Positions 45,701-56,559 of a stretch of 64,000 bases of DNA are shown here, piece after piece; the stretch's first letter is position 1, and every line of letters starts with the position of its first letter. The translations under genes were made by a program, and so were the position numbers. The stretch is from Berberis thunbergii (Eukaryota > Streptophyta > Magnoliopsida > Ranunculales > Berberidaceae): the NCBI GenBank assembly GCA_003290165.1, contig QNQO01000805.1, positions 310,001 through 374,000 of the forward strand. The letters are read 5' to 3'. Under the pieces are notes generated by a model. It was not told where the DNA came from and searched no databases. It saw only the letters and a program-made list of their open reading frames with translations.

Positions 45701-48700
45701 TTATCTTGGTAAGAATGATCTCCTTGCTATGTAAGAGACCAGAAAAACTAATGTCTTCTAAATTTGATTGCAAAGTCAATAGTGAAACTAGATGTTTCAT
45801 TGTTGTCATCCCCTTTGTACTCGTTTCCCTTTGTACTCTTTTTTGAGTAATACTCATTGAAAGTTGATGAAATGTCAAAACTAATATATATATATAAGAG
45901 TGATGCTTATACTCTCTTTCACTGGTTTACCTGGAGAGTTGACGAGTTGTGTGTCAGTGAATAACCACAGGATGTGCAACTTGTGTGCTTAAAGAGATGC
46001 AGAAAGTTTCTTTCCCTACAGGGGTATACCATATTTTGCTATATTAACAGGAATCATCCTTTATTTCTACTTTTAATTAGTCGTATATTATACAAATTAT
46101 AAGCTGATCTAAAAGAACGGACTTCTAAGTAGAGAATGTGTTCCTAGAGAATGGTTTCTGCTGGCCTTACATTATGATATATATTTCTTTAACTTTTTCA
46201 GGATGGTTCCTGTAATGGCTTGCAACACTATGCTGCTCTTGGAAGAGATAAGGTAACTACCTTTATTGTCATTTATCGTCCTGTCTCTATTCTGTTGATG
46301 TTGGTGGTCATGTTCCATCATGATAGATGTTGATGTTGGTGGTCATGTTCCATCATGATGACTAATGTCTATCGTTCAAGACCTGTCCGGGCATACTTTC
46401 TTTTTCTCTTTTTTGAAAAATGATAATCCTGAGGGAGAACACCATTTCTGCCCAGTAGTTCACTGGTTGTGGGAGAGGGTCCCCTTCACAATATTCTGAT
46501 AATATGTAAGAAAAAGGAATTCTAGGATATTTCAAAACATAGCGAAATATCCCTCCATGTTTAACTGGAGCTCCCTGCTTGTCCAACAACTGTCAATTTC
46601 TGCTACCTGCGAGTTTCCCACCCGTTGGGTAGCCTTCTCGTTTGAATATATATTCTATGTTTTGTTAATTGAAAAACTCTTATTACCAGGTAAACTGTCT
46701 TGCAATGATTGTTGTTTGAGCCTTCCTAGACAAAGAAGTTTATTGATAAAACATAACAAAAATGGGTAAACTATATCTTTGCGACGATTGTTTTTAGCCT
46801 TCCTAAACCAATCGGAAGGCAGGGGATTTGCTAGAAATAAAATTGTGGTTAAGAAAAGTAAAAGAAGCATCATCCAATAAAAGTTAGCAAGGAACAAGCT
46901 TCAAGTGGCACTGGGAAAGACAGTATATTTTAAAAAATATGTTTGAAACTCATGCGTCAAATGTAAATAACAAGCAGGCCCGTGTACTACTACTAATATT
47001 TTATCAAAAAATTTCTAATTTTGTGTTTTTCATCTGCACTTATGCTACAGTTATTACTACAAGGTGTCTGTTGTTTTGTGCTTGAGCGAGGAAAATGTAG
47101 TTAACATTCTAATACTTGTGTAATTGTGCACTTGGATGGGTCTGGGAACAGAATTGAGATAGTTTCACTTGTTAGAATTATGATCATCTATAGGTTTCCT
47201 CGTAATTCCTGATAATTTTTTTGTCCTCTTTGCTCCAATTTTATTCATCTATATACATTTTATATGATTGTATGGTTCCATTCATTCAGTTGGGAGCAGC
47301 TGCAGTAAATCTGGTCGCTGGGGAGAAGCCTGCTGATGTTTACTCAGGAATAGCTGCAAGGTAAATTTGTCTTTAAGCACACAGAAGCATTGTAGTTAAG
47401 GCGCGGCGGACAAGCCTGAAAACGCCTCAGTGTGCCACTTCATTGAGGCGGTCTTAACATTTTTTGAAGATTTTTTTATAATAAATTGAAACATATTAGC
47501 ATAGTAGTATACATCATCATTTTGATAAATATCATAAGCATTTATTTACAAAAAGTGACGACTACTTATAATCGAAATATTTTCTAAAGATTTTTTAATA
47601 ATAAATTGAAACATATCAGCATAGTAATATAAATGATTAAGTATTATAAGCAAATATGTACAAAAAGTGACACAACTACCTAGAATCGAAATGAAAATAT
47701 AATAAAGTTGCATATCATAGTGAAAAGATGCACTACGTTAGTGATAAGTAACTTGCAAACATCCACTAAATTATTAAAAATTAATAATCTTGAAAGAATA
47801 GAAACTTGAGAATATTGAGCATTCGGTTGGGGAAAACAAGGTTAGATAGCCCATGAGAGCAGCGCCATTCGGTTGTCTTTCTCCCAAAATATCACTTGTC
47901 TAATCCACTTCCTCACATCCACCATCACCACCACAAATATTTCTTCATTTCTCCTTTCGCTCCCACCATAGGATTTCAGTTTTTGATCTACTGCGACAAA
48001 TCATTGAGACAATAGAGAATGAAAGTTGCAATTGATGAGTTCAATTCATCATCAAAGCCCATTCCTGATATTTTCGGGGTCGGCTACATGGATTTTGGTT
48101 CTCCAAGCAATGCGGTCTTCCCACATATCCTCGCCTAATCCAAGCTCAATGATATTTTCATTCACTGCCTTCATCCAAATTTTCAACGGTCGTCCCCTCC
48201 GTCTACACCCTCCATTAACTTGCAAATCTAGACATTTTCTAATTGGCGTCGTGCTTGGTCTCCTTCGCACATGACCAAACCAAGTTAAACGTCTTTCTCT
48301 AATTTTGTCCTCTATGGGCGCTACACCTAAGTATCTCCTAATTCTTTCATTTCTAATGTTATCCTTACGAGTTTTACCACATATCCACCTTAACATACGC
48401 ATTTCTGCTACTGCCATCATATGTGTATGTTGTCCCATAGTAGCCCAACATTCTGAACCGTATAGCATGGCTGGTCGAACAATTGTTTTATAGCATTTCC
48501 CTTTTAGCCTTGCAGACATCCTTCTATCGCATAATACTCCTGACGTCATTCTCCATTTCAACCAACCAGCTTTAATCCTATGGTCTACATCTTCTCCAAT
48601 AGCCCCATTCTTTTGAATTATAAATCCTAGATATCGAAAAGTCTCACACTCTGGGACATCTACACCTTCGATCTCAATTGCATTATTTCTCCCTCGTGGT

Positions 48701-51700
48701 TCACAACCAAAGTTGCACACTAGATACTCCGTCTTCGAACGGCTAATTCTAAAACCTTTACTCTCTAAAGCCACCCGCGACCTATCTAATTTCTGACCTA
48801 AACCTGCACTAGTCTCATCAATTAATATCATCTGCAAATACATGCACCAAGGTACATCTTCTTGCAGATGTCTCATCAACTCATCCATGACCAAAGCAAA
48901 GAGATATGGACTTAACGTTGACCCTTGATGTAGTCCTACAGACACTGAAAATTCGTTGGACATCCCACCTACTGCGCGAACACTTGTTACAGCCCATTCA
49001 TACATATCCTTAATGATATCGGCATAATATTGAGACACTTTCTTCCTTTTAAGCACCCACCAAATTAATGCCCTGGGGACCCTATCATATGCTTTCTCCA
49101 GATCAATAAAAACCATATGCAAACTCTTACGTGTCTCTCGGTATTTTTCTATAGTTTGCCTAAGCAGGAAGATGACCTCCGTAGTAGACCTACCCGGCAT
49201 AAATTCAAATTGATTCTCCGAAACCATGGTTAAACTCCTAAGTCTTTGTTCTATAACCCTCTCCCAAAGTTTCATCGTATGACTCATAAGCTTTATCTCT
49301 CTATAGTTCGAGCAATTCTAGATATCCCCTTTGTTCTTATAAATTGGTACCACAATGCTATGCCTCCATGAATCTGACATTTTTCTAGTTTTCAAAATCG
49401 TATTAAAGAGCTTAGTTAGCCATTGAATCCCAACTTCTCCCAGACATTTCCATGCTTCAATTGGTATATCATCCGGTCCAACGGCCTTCCCTGTCTTCAT
49501 TCTTTTTAAAGCTTCTTTCACTTTTGTGGCACTAATTTTGCGATGGAACACGCGATCTCTCCCATCCTATGAAGCATACCCCTCCAAGTTAAACTTTCCT
49601 ACTTGTGTTCCATTGAGTATGTTCCAAAAGTAATCATTCCATCTATCTAAAATAGTTTTATCCTGCATTAAAACTTTTCATCCTCATGCTCAACACACTT
49701 AACATGATTCAAGTTCCTAGTTTTTCGTTCTCTAGCTTTAGCTATCTTGAAAATATCTTTCTTCCCTTCCTTTGTACCTAGCCTATTATAAAGATCATCA
49801 TATGCTCTCTTCTTAGTTTTTCCTACTGTTTTACTACTCAACTTCTTAGCATGCTTATAAAGCTCATAAGACTCTAGGCACCTATCTTTTTGCCACTCCT
49901 TAAAGCATTTTTTGTTTTCTGCAATGGTTTGTTGCACATCAGCGTTCCACCACCATGTCTCATTACCATATAAACCTTCTCTTTTGGACTCTCCTAGCTC
50001 TTCCTTCGCACATTTTCTTATTCGGTTTGCCAAATGTTCAAAAAGATCCGCGCTACTAGTCATTTCCTTTGGTTCGAGATTCTCCTCACCCTCTGAAATT
50101 GACTGGCCACCCAAAATCTTCTTTCTAAATTTTTGGCACACCTCTCTGTAAGGTCCACCACTTAGTTCTCGGTTTAACCTGTTCTATAGCAATACGACCC
50201 CTACTCTTAAGACAAAAATCGAGAACTAGCAGCCTATGTTGGTTTATCAGACACTTCCCTGGTATAACCTTACAATTTTTACACCTACCTAAATTGTGTC
50301 TCCTAACAAGAAAATAATCAATTTGACTTCTATTGCGCCACTCGCAAAGGTCACCAAGTGATCTTCGCTCTTCTTATAAAAAATATTTACGATCCCAAAA
50401 TCCTGAGCTAAAGCAAAATCTATAATAGAAATTCCCGTAGTGTTTCGATCCCCAAAATCGTTGACCTCCATGTACCCTCTCATACCCAACTCTATCCTTA
50501 CCAACATGGCCATTCAAATCCCCGCCTAGGAAAACCCCATTGGAAGAGGGAATTTCAAGAACTAACTCCTCTAAAGAATCCCAAAAATCCTTCTTAATCT
50601 CCTCGTCCAAACCGACTTGGGGTGCATACGCACTAATAACATTCACTATCTCTAGTTCTAAAGCTAATTTAATACTTATGATTCTGTCCCCAAACCTCCT
50701 AACATCGACTACTGCATCTTTAAAAACTTTATCTACCACTATTCCCACCCTGTTCCTAATTCCATTTTTACCAAAATAGAAGAGTTTGAACCCTCCTCCT
50801 AAATCTTTAGCCTTGTTCCCCTTCCATTTTGTCTCTTAAAGATAAAGCTCTTCATCCCTGAATCTGTCTTCACCAAGCAACTCTCTCTTTTCCAATTGAG
50901 ATGGAAAACCTAGGAGTCCCAATTACACCGAATCCAATCACACACATCATTGCATCTGATTCACTTTCATTTCCCGTCCACAAACTTCACTCATGGCTTT
51001 TTGGCTTTCAAAATCTGTTATCAACTTTGTTTTCTCTAACCTCATGATCCAACAATATTTGAGGTTATAACTTCGAGTTGGGTGAGGTGATCGAGAAGAG
51101 AGGATCTGATGAGTTTTTTTTAAGTGTACATTAAATCTTACCGTTAATTATGCCTCTTGATGTGTGTTTTGTTCCCATCTCGAGGTTCTTGATTTTATTT
51201 GATTATAACAAATAGGGGGAGGGGGTAAGTCTAATTTATACTAGCTGGGCGTTTCGGTCATTAACTTTTGTGGGTGTCTCATGCAACTGCGTGCACCACT
51301 TCACAATCAAAGCAGGGTGACCAACAACTTATTATTTTTATTTTTCTTAATTCAGACTATTCTAAATTCAGTTTTTCATATGAAATAGAAAAGCTCTTAT
51401 GGAAGCTAAAGACTGGATCTGAAGCTGAATCGAAAATTTTGGATTTTTTTTTCCTTTTTTTCAAGTGTTCAGACTAAAGGATTGAAAAGAAGAAGGAAAA
51501 GGGAAAATGACTTATAATGCCTATTTTTTATAATTATAGATCTCGATTCTATCAGACCCTAATAGTTGAAAATTCCTCAAAATGCTTACTTTTTGTAATT
51601 CAAGACTATTAAAAGTCACAAACCCAAACTAAAAAGATATGTAAATAGACAAATATACCCATATTCCTAGACATATTGACGTGGTGTTATTTATGTATTC

Positions 51701-54700
51701 AAATTCCAGTTACATTGAAACAAAATATGCAATCTTTTAACGCAATTTGATATTTTTTTCAAATTTGTTTCATGTTCTGAAACACAATTGATCGATTCTT
51801 GTTGGGTAATTTGAAAGTAAAAAAAATTAAAAATTAAAAACTTGGGAGTGAACTTACTATTGGTTTTAAGAATGTGAATGAATTTCGATTAATAATAGTC
51901 TGATTCAAATAGAGAAGTCAATATGAAAATCAGTATGTTCGGTTGAATAATGCTTCAATAGATTGAAATCAAATTCTAATGCATTTTCAATGTTGAGTAT
52001 TAAAGCTATATTCATAAATCATGTTAGTTGTAGTTGAGAAGAAATCAGGAGTACACAGTGGTGGTGGTATCCAAGAGATTGAAAGTGACTCAAGGCTGAA
52101 CACAGTTTCTTAATCCAAAGAGAGATTGAGGTTAGAGATGGATAAAGAAGACTAATGGTGGCAGGAGAGTTGTACCGAATTGAGTCAAGGCTCAAGATAT
52201 GATCCTGTAATTTTGTTTTTGAAAATTGTTCACTTAAAGAATGTCTTTCTAATTATTTTTTAACCATGAGTTATGTTTTTGGCTTTTAAGAGTCTTTAAT
52301 TACAAAAAATAGGCATTTTGAGACATTTTCAATTGTTATCTACAATTATAAAAAGTAGACCTTATAAGTCATTTTTCCAAAAAAAAAAAACACGAAAAGA
52401 AGAGAAACATAGTGAATTTAATAAGTTCACCTCCAAAAATAATTTGGGTTTGGGTGGGTGGGAGATACAGATATGAGGAAGGGTGACGACATATTTCCAC
52501 ATTGCAAAGAATTAGAAAGTTGTTTCCATTCGCTTCCATATAATGGGAACACTTGCTCTCTCACAAACGAGTCACAGCATGGTTGCATGTCATTTCCGTG
52601 TTACATGGGGACTGATTGAGAGGTTCCTAGGTATCTAAAGATGGTTGAATTAGATTAAAAATTTCACACTTGGGACTTCAAAATCCAATATATACCAGTC
52701 CTCCTTTTAGTTAAAATTTTGAATAGTTACCAGACAGGCTGTGACAGGTCTGGTCTGGTTGACTTGTTCATTATCAGGCTGAGTTTTGTTTGGGTTTTAT
52801 GACCTGAAAAGTTAACAGGTTGTGTTCATGTTTAGTCACATGACTTGTCAACCTGCCATGACTTGACAGGCAAACCAACCATTCCTGAAAAATACTACAA
52901 ACAACTGTTATGTCTGTTCGTTGTGTCTTTTGTTTTTCCTTTTCAGAAGGCGCATGATATGATATGCACAAACTTAGCGAAAGCTTTATATGCCTTGTAG
53001 TACATCTTCGGTTGTGTTTCTTACAAGTTTCCTTATCTAGAAAAAGTTAGTTTTGTGAAAGTGTAAGTTGAGTTTCAAAAGTTGAAACTGGCAAAGCGGC
53101 TCTGTTGCTCTGTATGCTTTCACTGAGGGACTGATTATGTTATACCCTCAATTGGCCTCACTGCGAGTCTTCTCAATAGACGATCTTATTAAATTTTCCA
53201 TGCAGAGTTCTTGATATCATGCATAGAGATGCACAAAACGATCCAGCGATTGATCCAAATGCAGCACGTGCCAGGCTTTTAATCAACCAGGTGTGTTATA
53301 TTTATGAATCGTGAAGTTTGTTCTTGAATTGTGTTTTTATGAGTTATCCTTACTAGTTTGTGCGTGGCTATTTTTCAAAAGCTTTTACTTCACTTATCAC
53401 CAATATCGTTCATGTAGGTGGACAGGAAATTGGTAAAACAGACTGTGATGACATCAGTGTATGGTGTCACATATATCGGTGCTCGGGATCAAATAAAGAG
53501 ACGGTTGAAAGAGCGTGGTGCTATTATGAATGACTCAGAGGTGTTTGGTGCAGCTTGTTATGCAGCAAAGGCAAGATTAGCAACATTTCCACTATTGTGC
53601 TGAAACATTGGATTATTTGGTTCAAAATATACTGCATCTCACATGGCATGGTGGTGAATTATTAGAAAGATGGAAAATGTGACAGAAATTTCTTCACATA
53701 TGTTGCACTGAATGTTTCTGCTATGATTATATTCTGGACAGGTCACCTTAACTGCTCTAGAGGAGATGTTTGAAGCTGCACGTAGTATCATGGGCTGGCT
53801 TGGTGATTGTGCAAAGGTATGTTTTCAATTTTGCTTTCAGATAAGGTAGCCTGCAAAGTAGAGTGACACTCTTGCATTAATCCATGTCAATTGACAATGC
53901 AATTATGTGACATGTCAACCACCCTACTTAGCATGTTCTGTGCTTGCTAGCACGGGGATTGGTGCTAGTCTTTGTTTTGTACTGATAAATTCATAGCTCA
54001 CCTTGCTCGTGAACACTCTGATCTAAACGGTGAGCAATGGAAAATCATTTTGATGCGACAAGATTTTCATGCTTGGTCAAATGTTCTATAATTGCTGTCA
54101 CGAATACTCTTCAGAGTCCTTGATTGTTTTTGTTATTACTTAGTCTTGACAGAGTTTTCCGCTCTCTTTCAAATAAATAAATAAATTTGGTTTGATGTCA
54201 TTGACATGTCCGATTGGTGCAGATATGCACGTGCTTATTGTGTAGACTCCATGACTCATCAATGTTGTCTTTAACTGATTCTTGTGCGATTGACACATTG
54301 TTTAGGTTATTGCCTCAGAAAACCACCCAGTACGTTGGACAACTCCTCTCGGGCTTCCCGTTGTACAACCCTACCGCAAATTAGGAAGGCATCTTGTAAG
54401 TGGACCTATTTTACCGAACTAAGAATGATCCTGTGCTTTATTTTGCCCATTCTCTTTCATGATTGTATTTTGTTGCAGATAAAAACTTCTCTTCAGGTGT
54501 TGACCTTGCAACGGGAAACTGACAAGGTTATTTTATTTAATTTTACGCGTTCTATTTATTTATTTATTTCATACAAGCATTTTTAAAGCCACCTCAAGTG
54601 CCTTTTCGGTATTTCAAATGTATTAAAATTGCCTTGTGGTTTTGAGATGTTGAAGCAAGCTTGCTGGTTTGGATAATTCCAGGTCATGGTCAAGCGGCAA

Positions 54701-55789
54701 AGGACGGCTTTCCCCCCAAATTTTGTCCATTCCCTGGATGGGTCTCATATGATGATGACTGCTGTTGCCTGCAAGAAAGCAGGCTTGAACTTTGCAGGTG
54801 TTTAGGAATTTTCAAGTCTCGTATCTGATTCATGATCCCTGTTATCTCTGGCTGAGTTAGTTCACATCTTGGGGGCTAATTTTTGTTTCTAATTAGCATT
54901 TGATATTCTATTATGGCAGGAGTTCATGATTCATATTGGACACATGCTTGTGATGTTGATGAAATGAATACGATACTCCGGGAAAAGTTTGTGCAACTCT
55001 ATGAGCAACCTATACTGGAGAATGTAAACCATCTTTACGATCTAGTTAGCACAAGCCACTTCAAAACTATTAGTGAACCATCATAAAAGAAAGATAAAAT
55101 AATCACCCAAATTGATCTGTTCATGATAACATTTTCATTTCTCCCAGTGCAACTTTACCTACATTTTAATTTTTCCTGGGCCACATATAACACTTAAATA
55201 CATTCTAGGGCTTTTCCGGAAAAGTGTTATTATCAACTTATAAGGTCAGTTTGTTTGTGGAGAAATCATTTTCTTCTTATTACGACCAAATTTTTGCTTG
55301 ATTGCACATGAAAACTAGTTTTAATTTGGAGTGGAGAACAAGCACATCATTTTTTTTTTTTAAATTCAGTAAATGGTTTTTTGGGCAACTGCAATCAAGT
55401 AAAGAAGTCTTATCTGAAGAAAAATTATTTACTCAGCAAATGAATGGATATGTTTTCTTTTGACATCATGTTGAAAGCAACCATCTCTATCAGAGGTTAT
55501 CACATTTTGATTAAGAACAATGGGCATCAGGTGGTAGGCTTGTAAAATAGCATGAATAGCCTTTGCCAATTTTAGAGTTGTCGTAGCATCTGTCATCCAT
55601 CTGTCATCATGATGTCTCTCTTCTGGGTTTACCTTCCTATTTTGTTGAGTACATTTATTGGTTGCATTCTCTGTGCAGTTATTGGAGAGCTTTCAGAAAT
55701 CGTTCCCTACAATGAACTTTCCTCCCTTACCCGAACGAGGAGACTTTGATCTTAAAGAAGTTTTGGAGTCTCCTTATTTCTTCAATTAA
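33720..55789 (+). CDS. RPOT1: Phage-type DNA-directed RNA polymerase, mitochondrial (RPOTm type), 19 exons
   Basis: Coding exons: 33720-34490, 37381-37593, 37677-37810, 37897-37963, 39044-39102, 40211-40328, 42485-42598, 42700-42831, 42927-43343, 46202-46252, 47290-47360, 53206-53290, 53418-53570, 53742-53816, 54306-54395, 54479-54526, 54683-54797, 54920-55023, 55679-55789. They join in frame to 975 residues ending SPYFFN and TAA. The protein is the single-subunit T7-like polymerase that transcribes mitochondrial DNA. The basic N-terminus ([14 protein letters not shown]) looks like a mitochondrial presequence. Catalytic residues are all present: Asp554 in motif A (DFRGR), Arg747/Lys751/Tyr759 in motif B (R-x3-K-x7-YG), and Asp908 in motif C (GVHDSYW). 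Length, the 19-exon layout and sequence match plant RPOT1 as I know it. RPOTmp (dual-targeted) is the main alternative. All introns are GT-AG except intron 13 (GC-AG). The true start may lie further upstream (see findings). Confidence 0.95.
35165..36150 (+). pseudogene. L1-type LINE fragment in RPOT1 intron 1
   Basis: The segment reads [11 protein letters not shown], then [14 protein letters not shown] at 35190-35265, and [15 protein letters not shown] around 35370-35415. It later has a [14 protein letters not shown] motif around 35990-36035 and [12 protein letters not shown] after that. These are the signatures of the plant L1 ORF2 C-terminal half: 'FLWG....WK.VC.PK..GGLG', 'NG..I.FWED.W', and 'W.ERN.RIF'. 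Several frameshifts and stops interrupt it. It is oriented with the host gene and sits wholly inside the intron. Confidence 0.6.
36275..37027. mobile_element. hAT-type MITE in RPOT1 intron 1, with 8-bp TSD
   Basis: The element is 753 bases. Its left end CAAGGATGCACGGAC and right end GTCTGTGCATCCTTA are inverted repeats with two mismatches. It is flanked by the perfect 8-base duplication GTTATTAC (36267-36274 and 37028-37035). Subterminal sequences are rich in GACACG, CGGCGACACGG and TCCGACAC words on both sides. No transposase frame is present. It ends about 350 bases before exon 2. Confidence 0.88.
37151..37291 (+). repeat. Dispersed repeat in RPOT1 intron 1, paralogous to 26297-26442
   Basis: The block shares TTGTCCTTTGTTGTAT, ATATTTTGGCTTGATTTC and GAAATGCAC with the copy at 26297. 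It lies 90 bases before exon 2 and therefore contributes to the region where the branch point and polypyrimidine tract should be. Confidence 0.75.
39103..40210. other. RPOT1 intron 5 contents, unassigned
   Basis: Intron 5 is 1108 bases and ends TTTTGGCAG. Its middle (39240-39990) is compositionally unlike the surrounding intron and may be an old insertion, but I recognise no domain on either strand. Intron 4 (37964-39043, 1080 bases) is likewise unassigned. Confidence 0.4.
41000..41930 (-). pseudogene. L1-type LINE fragment in RPOT1 intron 6, antisense
   Basis: On the minus strand, 41506-41318 reads [20 protein letters not shown] and then [13 protein letters not shown], the zf-RVT zinc-binding region of plant L1 elements ('C..C....E...HL...C.....VW'). 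Downstream on the minus strand comes an ERNSQIF-like motif and a typical L1 3' end near 41030-41090. That end is homologous to the L1 tail at 43420-43450. Frameshifts and stops are frequent. Only the C-terminal half and 3' end survive. Confidence 0.6.
43367..43391. repeat. (TA)n microsatellite just after exon 9
   Basis: About twelve TA units lie 24 bases past the exon 9 splice donor. Dinucleotide runs so near a donor vary in length between individuals and can affect pairing of the pre-mRNA; any effect is untested. Confidence 0.85.
43420..43800 (-). pseudogene. L1-type LINE 3' fragment in RPOT1 intron 9, antisense
   Basis: The minus strand at about 43731-43620 reads [20 protein letters not shown], the 'W.ERN.RIF' signature of the L1 C-terminus, followed by an L1-like 3' end (43420-43450) shared with the copy in intron 6. 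It is 5'-truncated and frame-broken. Confidence 0.6.
43891..45490 (+). mobile_element. Non-autonomous LTR retroelement in RPOT1 intron 9
   Basis: Two direct repeats start TGATGTAATATTG: one at 43891 (to about 44190) and one at 45268 (to about 45490). They share CCATGTTAAGGC, GAGTCCAATTAGATTA and TTTTGGTTTGTA. Directly before the second lies CTTGAGGACGAGCTTTTCGAAGCGGGGGAAAA, given here as a polypurine tract preceded by a gypsy-type 3' phrase, at 45236-45267. Internal DNA (44200-45267) has no gag or pol. One frame (44268-44516) encodes [24 protein letters not shown] peptide that I do not recognise; it may be a captured gene fragment. The right end and target duplication are not fixed. Confidence 0.6.
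43921..44000. repeat. (AATTAAT)n 7-base microsatellite inside the left LTR
   Basis: About eleven perfect copies of a 7-base unit of A and T occupy 80 bases. The paired LTR at 45268 has only a short AT stretch at the same position, so the array expanded after insertion. Confidence 0.9.
47388..47790. mobile_element. Fragment of the 9684-type hAT element in RPOT1 intron 11
   Basis: CATTGTAGTTAAGGCG at 47388 matches the left terminal repeat of the hAT element at 9684 with one mismatch. The next 350 bases follow that element (AACGCCTCA, TTGAGGCGGTCTT, ATAATAAATTGAAACA, AGTTGCATA, AAAGATGCACTAC). An internal block of about 115 bases containing ATAATAAATTGAAACATAT is duplicated here (about 47470 and 47585) relative to the complete copy. 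The right terminal repeat is absent. It starts 27 bases after the exon 11 donor. Confidence 0.8.
48046..50880 (-). mobile_element. RTE-type LINE in RPOT1 intron 11, antisense, near full-length coding region
   Basis: The minus strand carries a non-LTR retrotransposon running from about 50880 to 48046 and ending in the TGATGATGA tail of RTE elements. In order: an APE-type endonuclease (50820-50290; [36 protein letters not shown]), a linker (50141-49668), and reverse transcriptase (49551-48052; [48 protein letters not shown]). A C-terminal region follows ([31 protein letters not shown]). Stops and frameshifts separate these blocks. The 80-base copy at 14922 shows the same 3' end. No clear target duplication was found; CAATTGA near both ends is only suggestive. 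Confidence 0.9.
48052..49551 (-). pseudogene. Reverse transcriptase region of the RTE LINE, frameshifted at the catalytic box
   Basis: Two minus-strand frames, 49551-49318 and 49287-48052, cover the fingers-palm and the rest of the RT plus C-terminal domain, separated by a stop near 49318. Where the palm should show a FADD-type catalytic box, the main frame reads [11 protein letters not shown] (about 48850-48815). A FADD reading is visible only one base out of frame. So two small compensating indels surround the active site, or one base is misread; either way this copy looks catalytically dead in the given sequence. Confidence 0.8.
51502..52378. mobile_element. Long terminal-inverted-repeat element (MULE-like MITE) in RPOT1 intron 11
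   Basis: The left end GGAAAATGACTTATAA (51502) and right end TTATAAGTCATTTTTCC (to 52378) begin inverted repeats of about 110-130 bases. They share TTTTTATAATT, CTCAAAATGC, TTTTTGTAATT and AAGACT words with modest divergence. The 877-base element has no coding frame. Long TIRs with no transposase suggest a Mutator-like MITE. A 9-base word GAAAAGAAG lies near both ends (51484-51492, 52394-52402), but 9 and 15 bases outside the TIRs, so the target duplication is uncertain. Confidence 0.7.
53571..53741 (+). other. GC-AG intron (RPOT1 intron 13)
   Basis: Exon 13 must end ...GCAGCAAAG at 53570 for the protein to continue AACYAAK into [13 protein letters not shown] at 53742. The intron therefore begins GCAAGA and ends GACAG. 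The exon side, AAG, pairs well with U1, as is typical of GC donors. The only nearby alternative that restores frame is none that I can see. GC-AG introns are a known minor class (around one percent in plants). Confidence 0.85.
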
Positions 55790-55819
55790 TCTGTAGCATT
55801 CTTTGTAGCATATATTTAA

Positions 55820-55911
55820 GTAAGTCTCTATCTCGCTCAGAGAATTGCTGATGCTTTTATCTGAATGTCATTTTAATAATCTTACTTGTGATTTCTCTTT
55901 TCTGTTCGCAG
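55820..55911 (+). other. Probable intron in the RPOT1 3' untranslated region
   Basis: TTTAAGTAAGTC at 55816-55826 gives a GTAAGT donor 30 bases past the stop. The pyrimidine-rich TCTCTTTTCTGTTCGCAG ends at 55911. The 92-base interval has normal plant intron length and a U-rich body. A stop-distal intron this near (31 bases) would not be expected to trigger decay. Confidence 0.55.
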
Positions 55912-56517
55912 TTCAATGGGAAGCTTTCCATGTTCTTCCCCCGTAATTGACTTGGAGTGGGGTCCATGAAGTTTGGGACTCGATTATAATCAAACTGATC
56001 TCCAGCTCATGCCTGTTCCTAATTCTACTTGGTTCATTCATTCTTGGCTGTTAAATTACACCATTGTTAACACACGACAAACTGACAAGGTAACGGCAGT
56101 TTTGTATTATTTTATTTGCAAAGTGCGGCAGGCTTGAAATGATATTAACCTAAAAAATCAGAAGTCAGAGCTTGTGCTGATTGAAGAACCCATTGAGGAC
56201 TCATCTAAGTCACAGAGAGATGCATTACCTAAAACAATAGAGAAGAGTAACTAGTAAAATGCAGCCTCTAATTTGGGGCATTGCATACACCGGCGTAGTT
56301 GCTAGAATAGAAGCTTTGTAAATAGAAACGGCCATATCCAATGAAAGCTGGTATCATGTTGAAATTACGAGTCCTGCAAACTGCAAAGCAAAAATGTATT
56401 GTACAGAGATGTGGGAAGTGGAGCTTGATTGCATGTATTCTATTAACTTTTATTTATTTATTATACCAAAAACTGTTGCAGTTCTCCTGTTCTCTTGCTC
56501 TTGTTCAATGAAATGAC

Positions 56518-56523
56518 AATAAA
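56518..56523 (+). terminator. Candidate RPOT1 polyadenylation signal
   Basis: AATAAA lies 729 bases past the stop codon, preceded by TTGTTCAATGAAATGAC and U-rich sequence. It is followed within 40 bases by the boundary of the Athila-like element at 56560. Plant signals are loose, so other sites are possible. Confidence 0.45.
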
Positions 56524-56559
56524 AATTACAGTCTCTGATCATTTCTTTTGGAGCATTAG

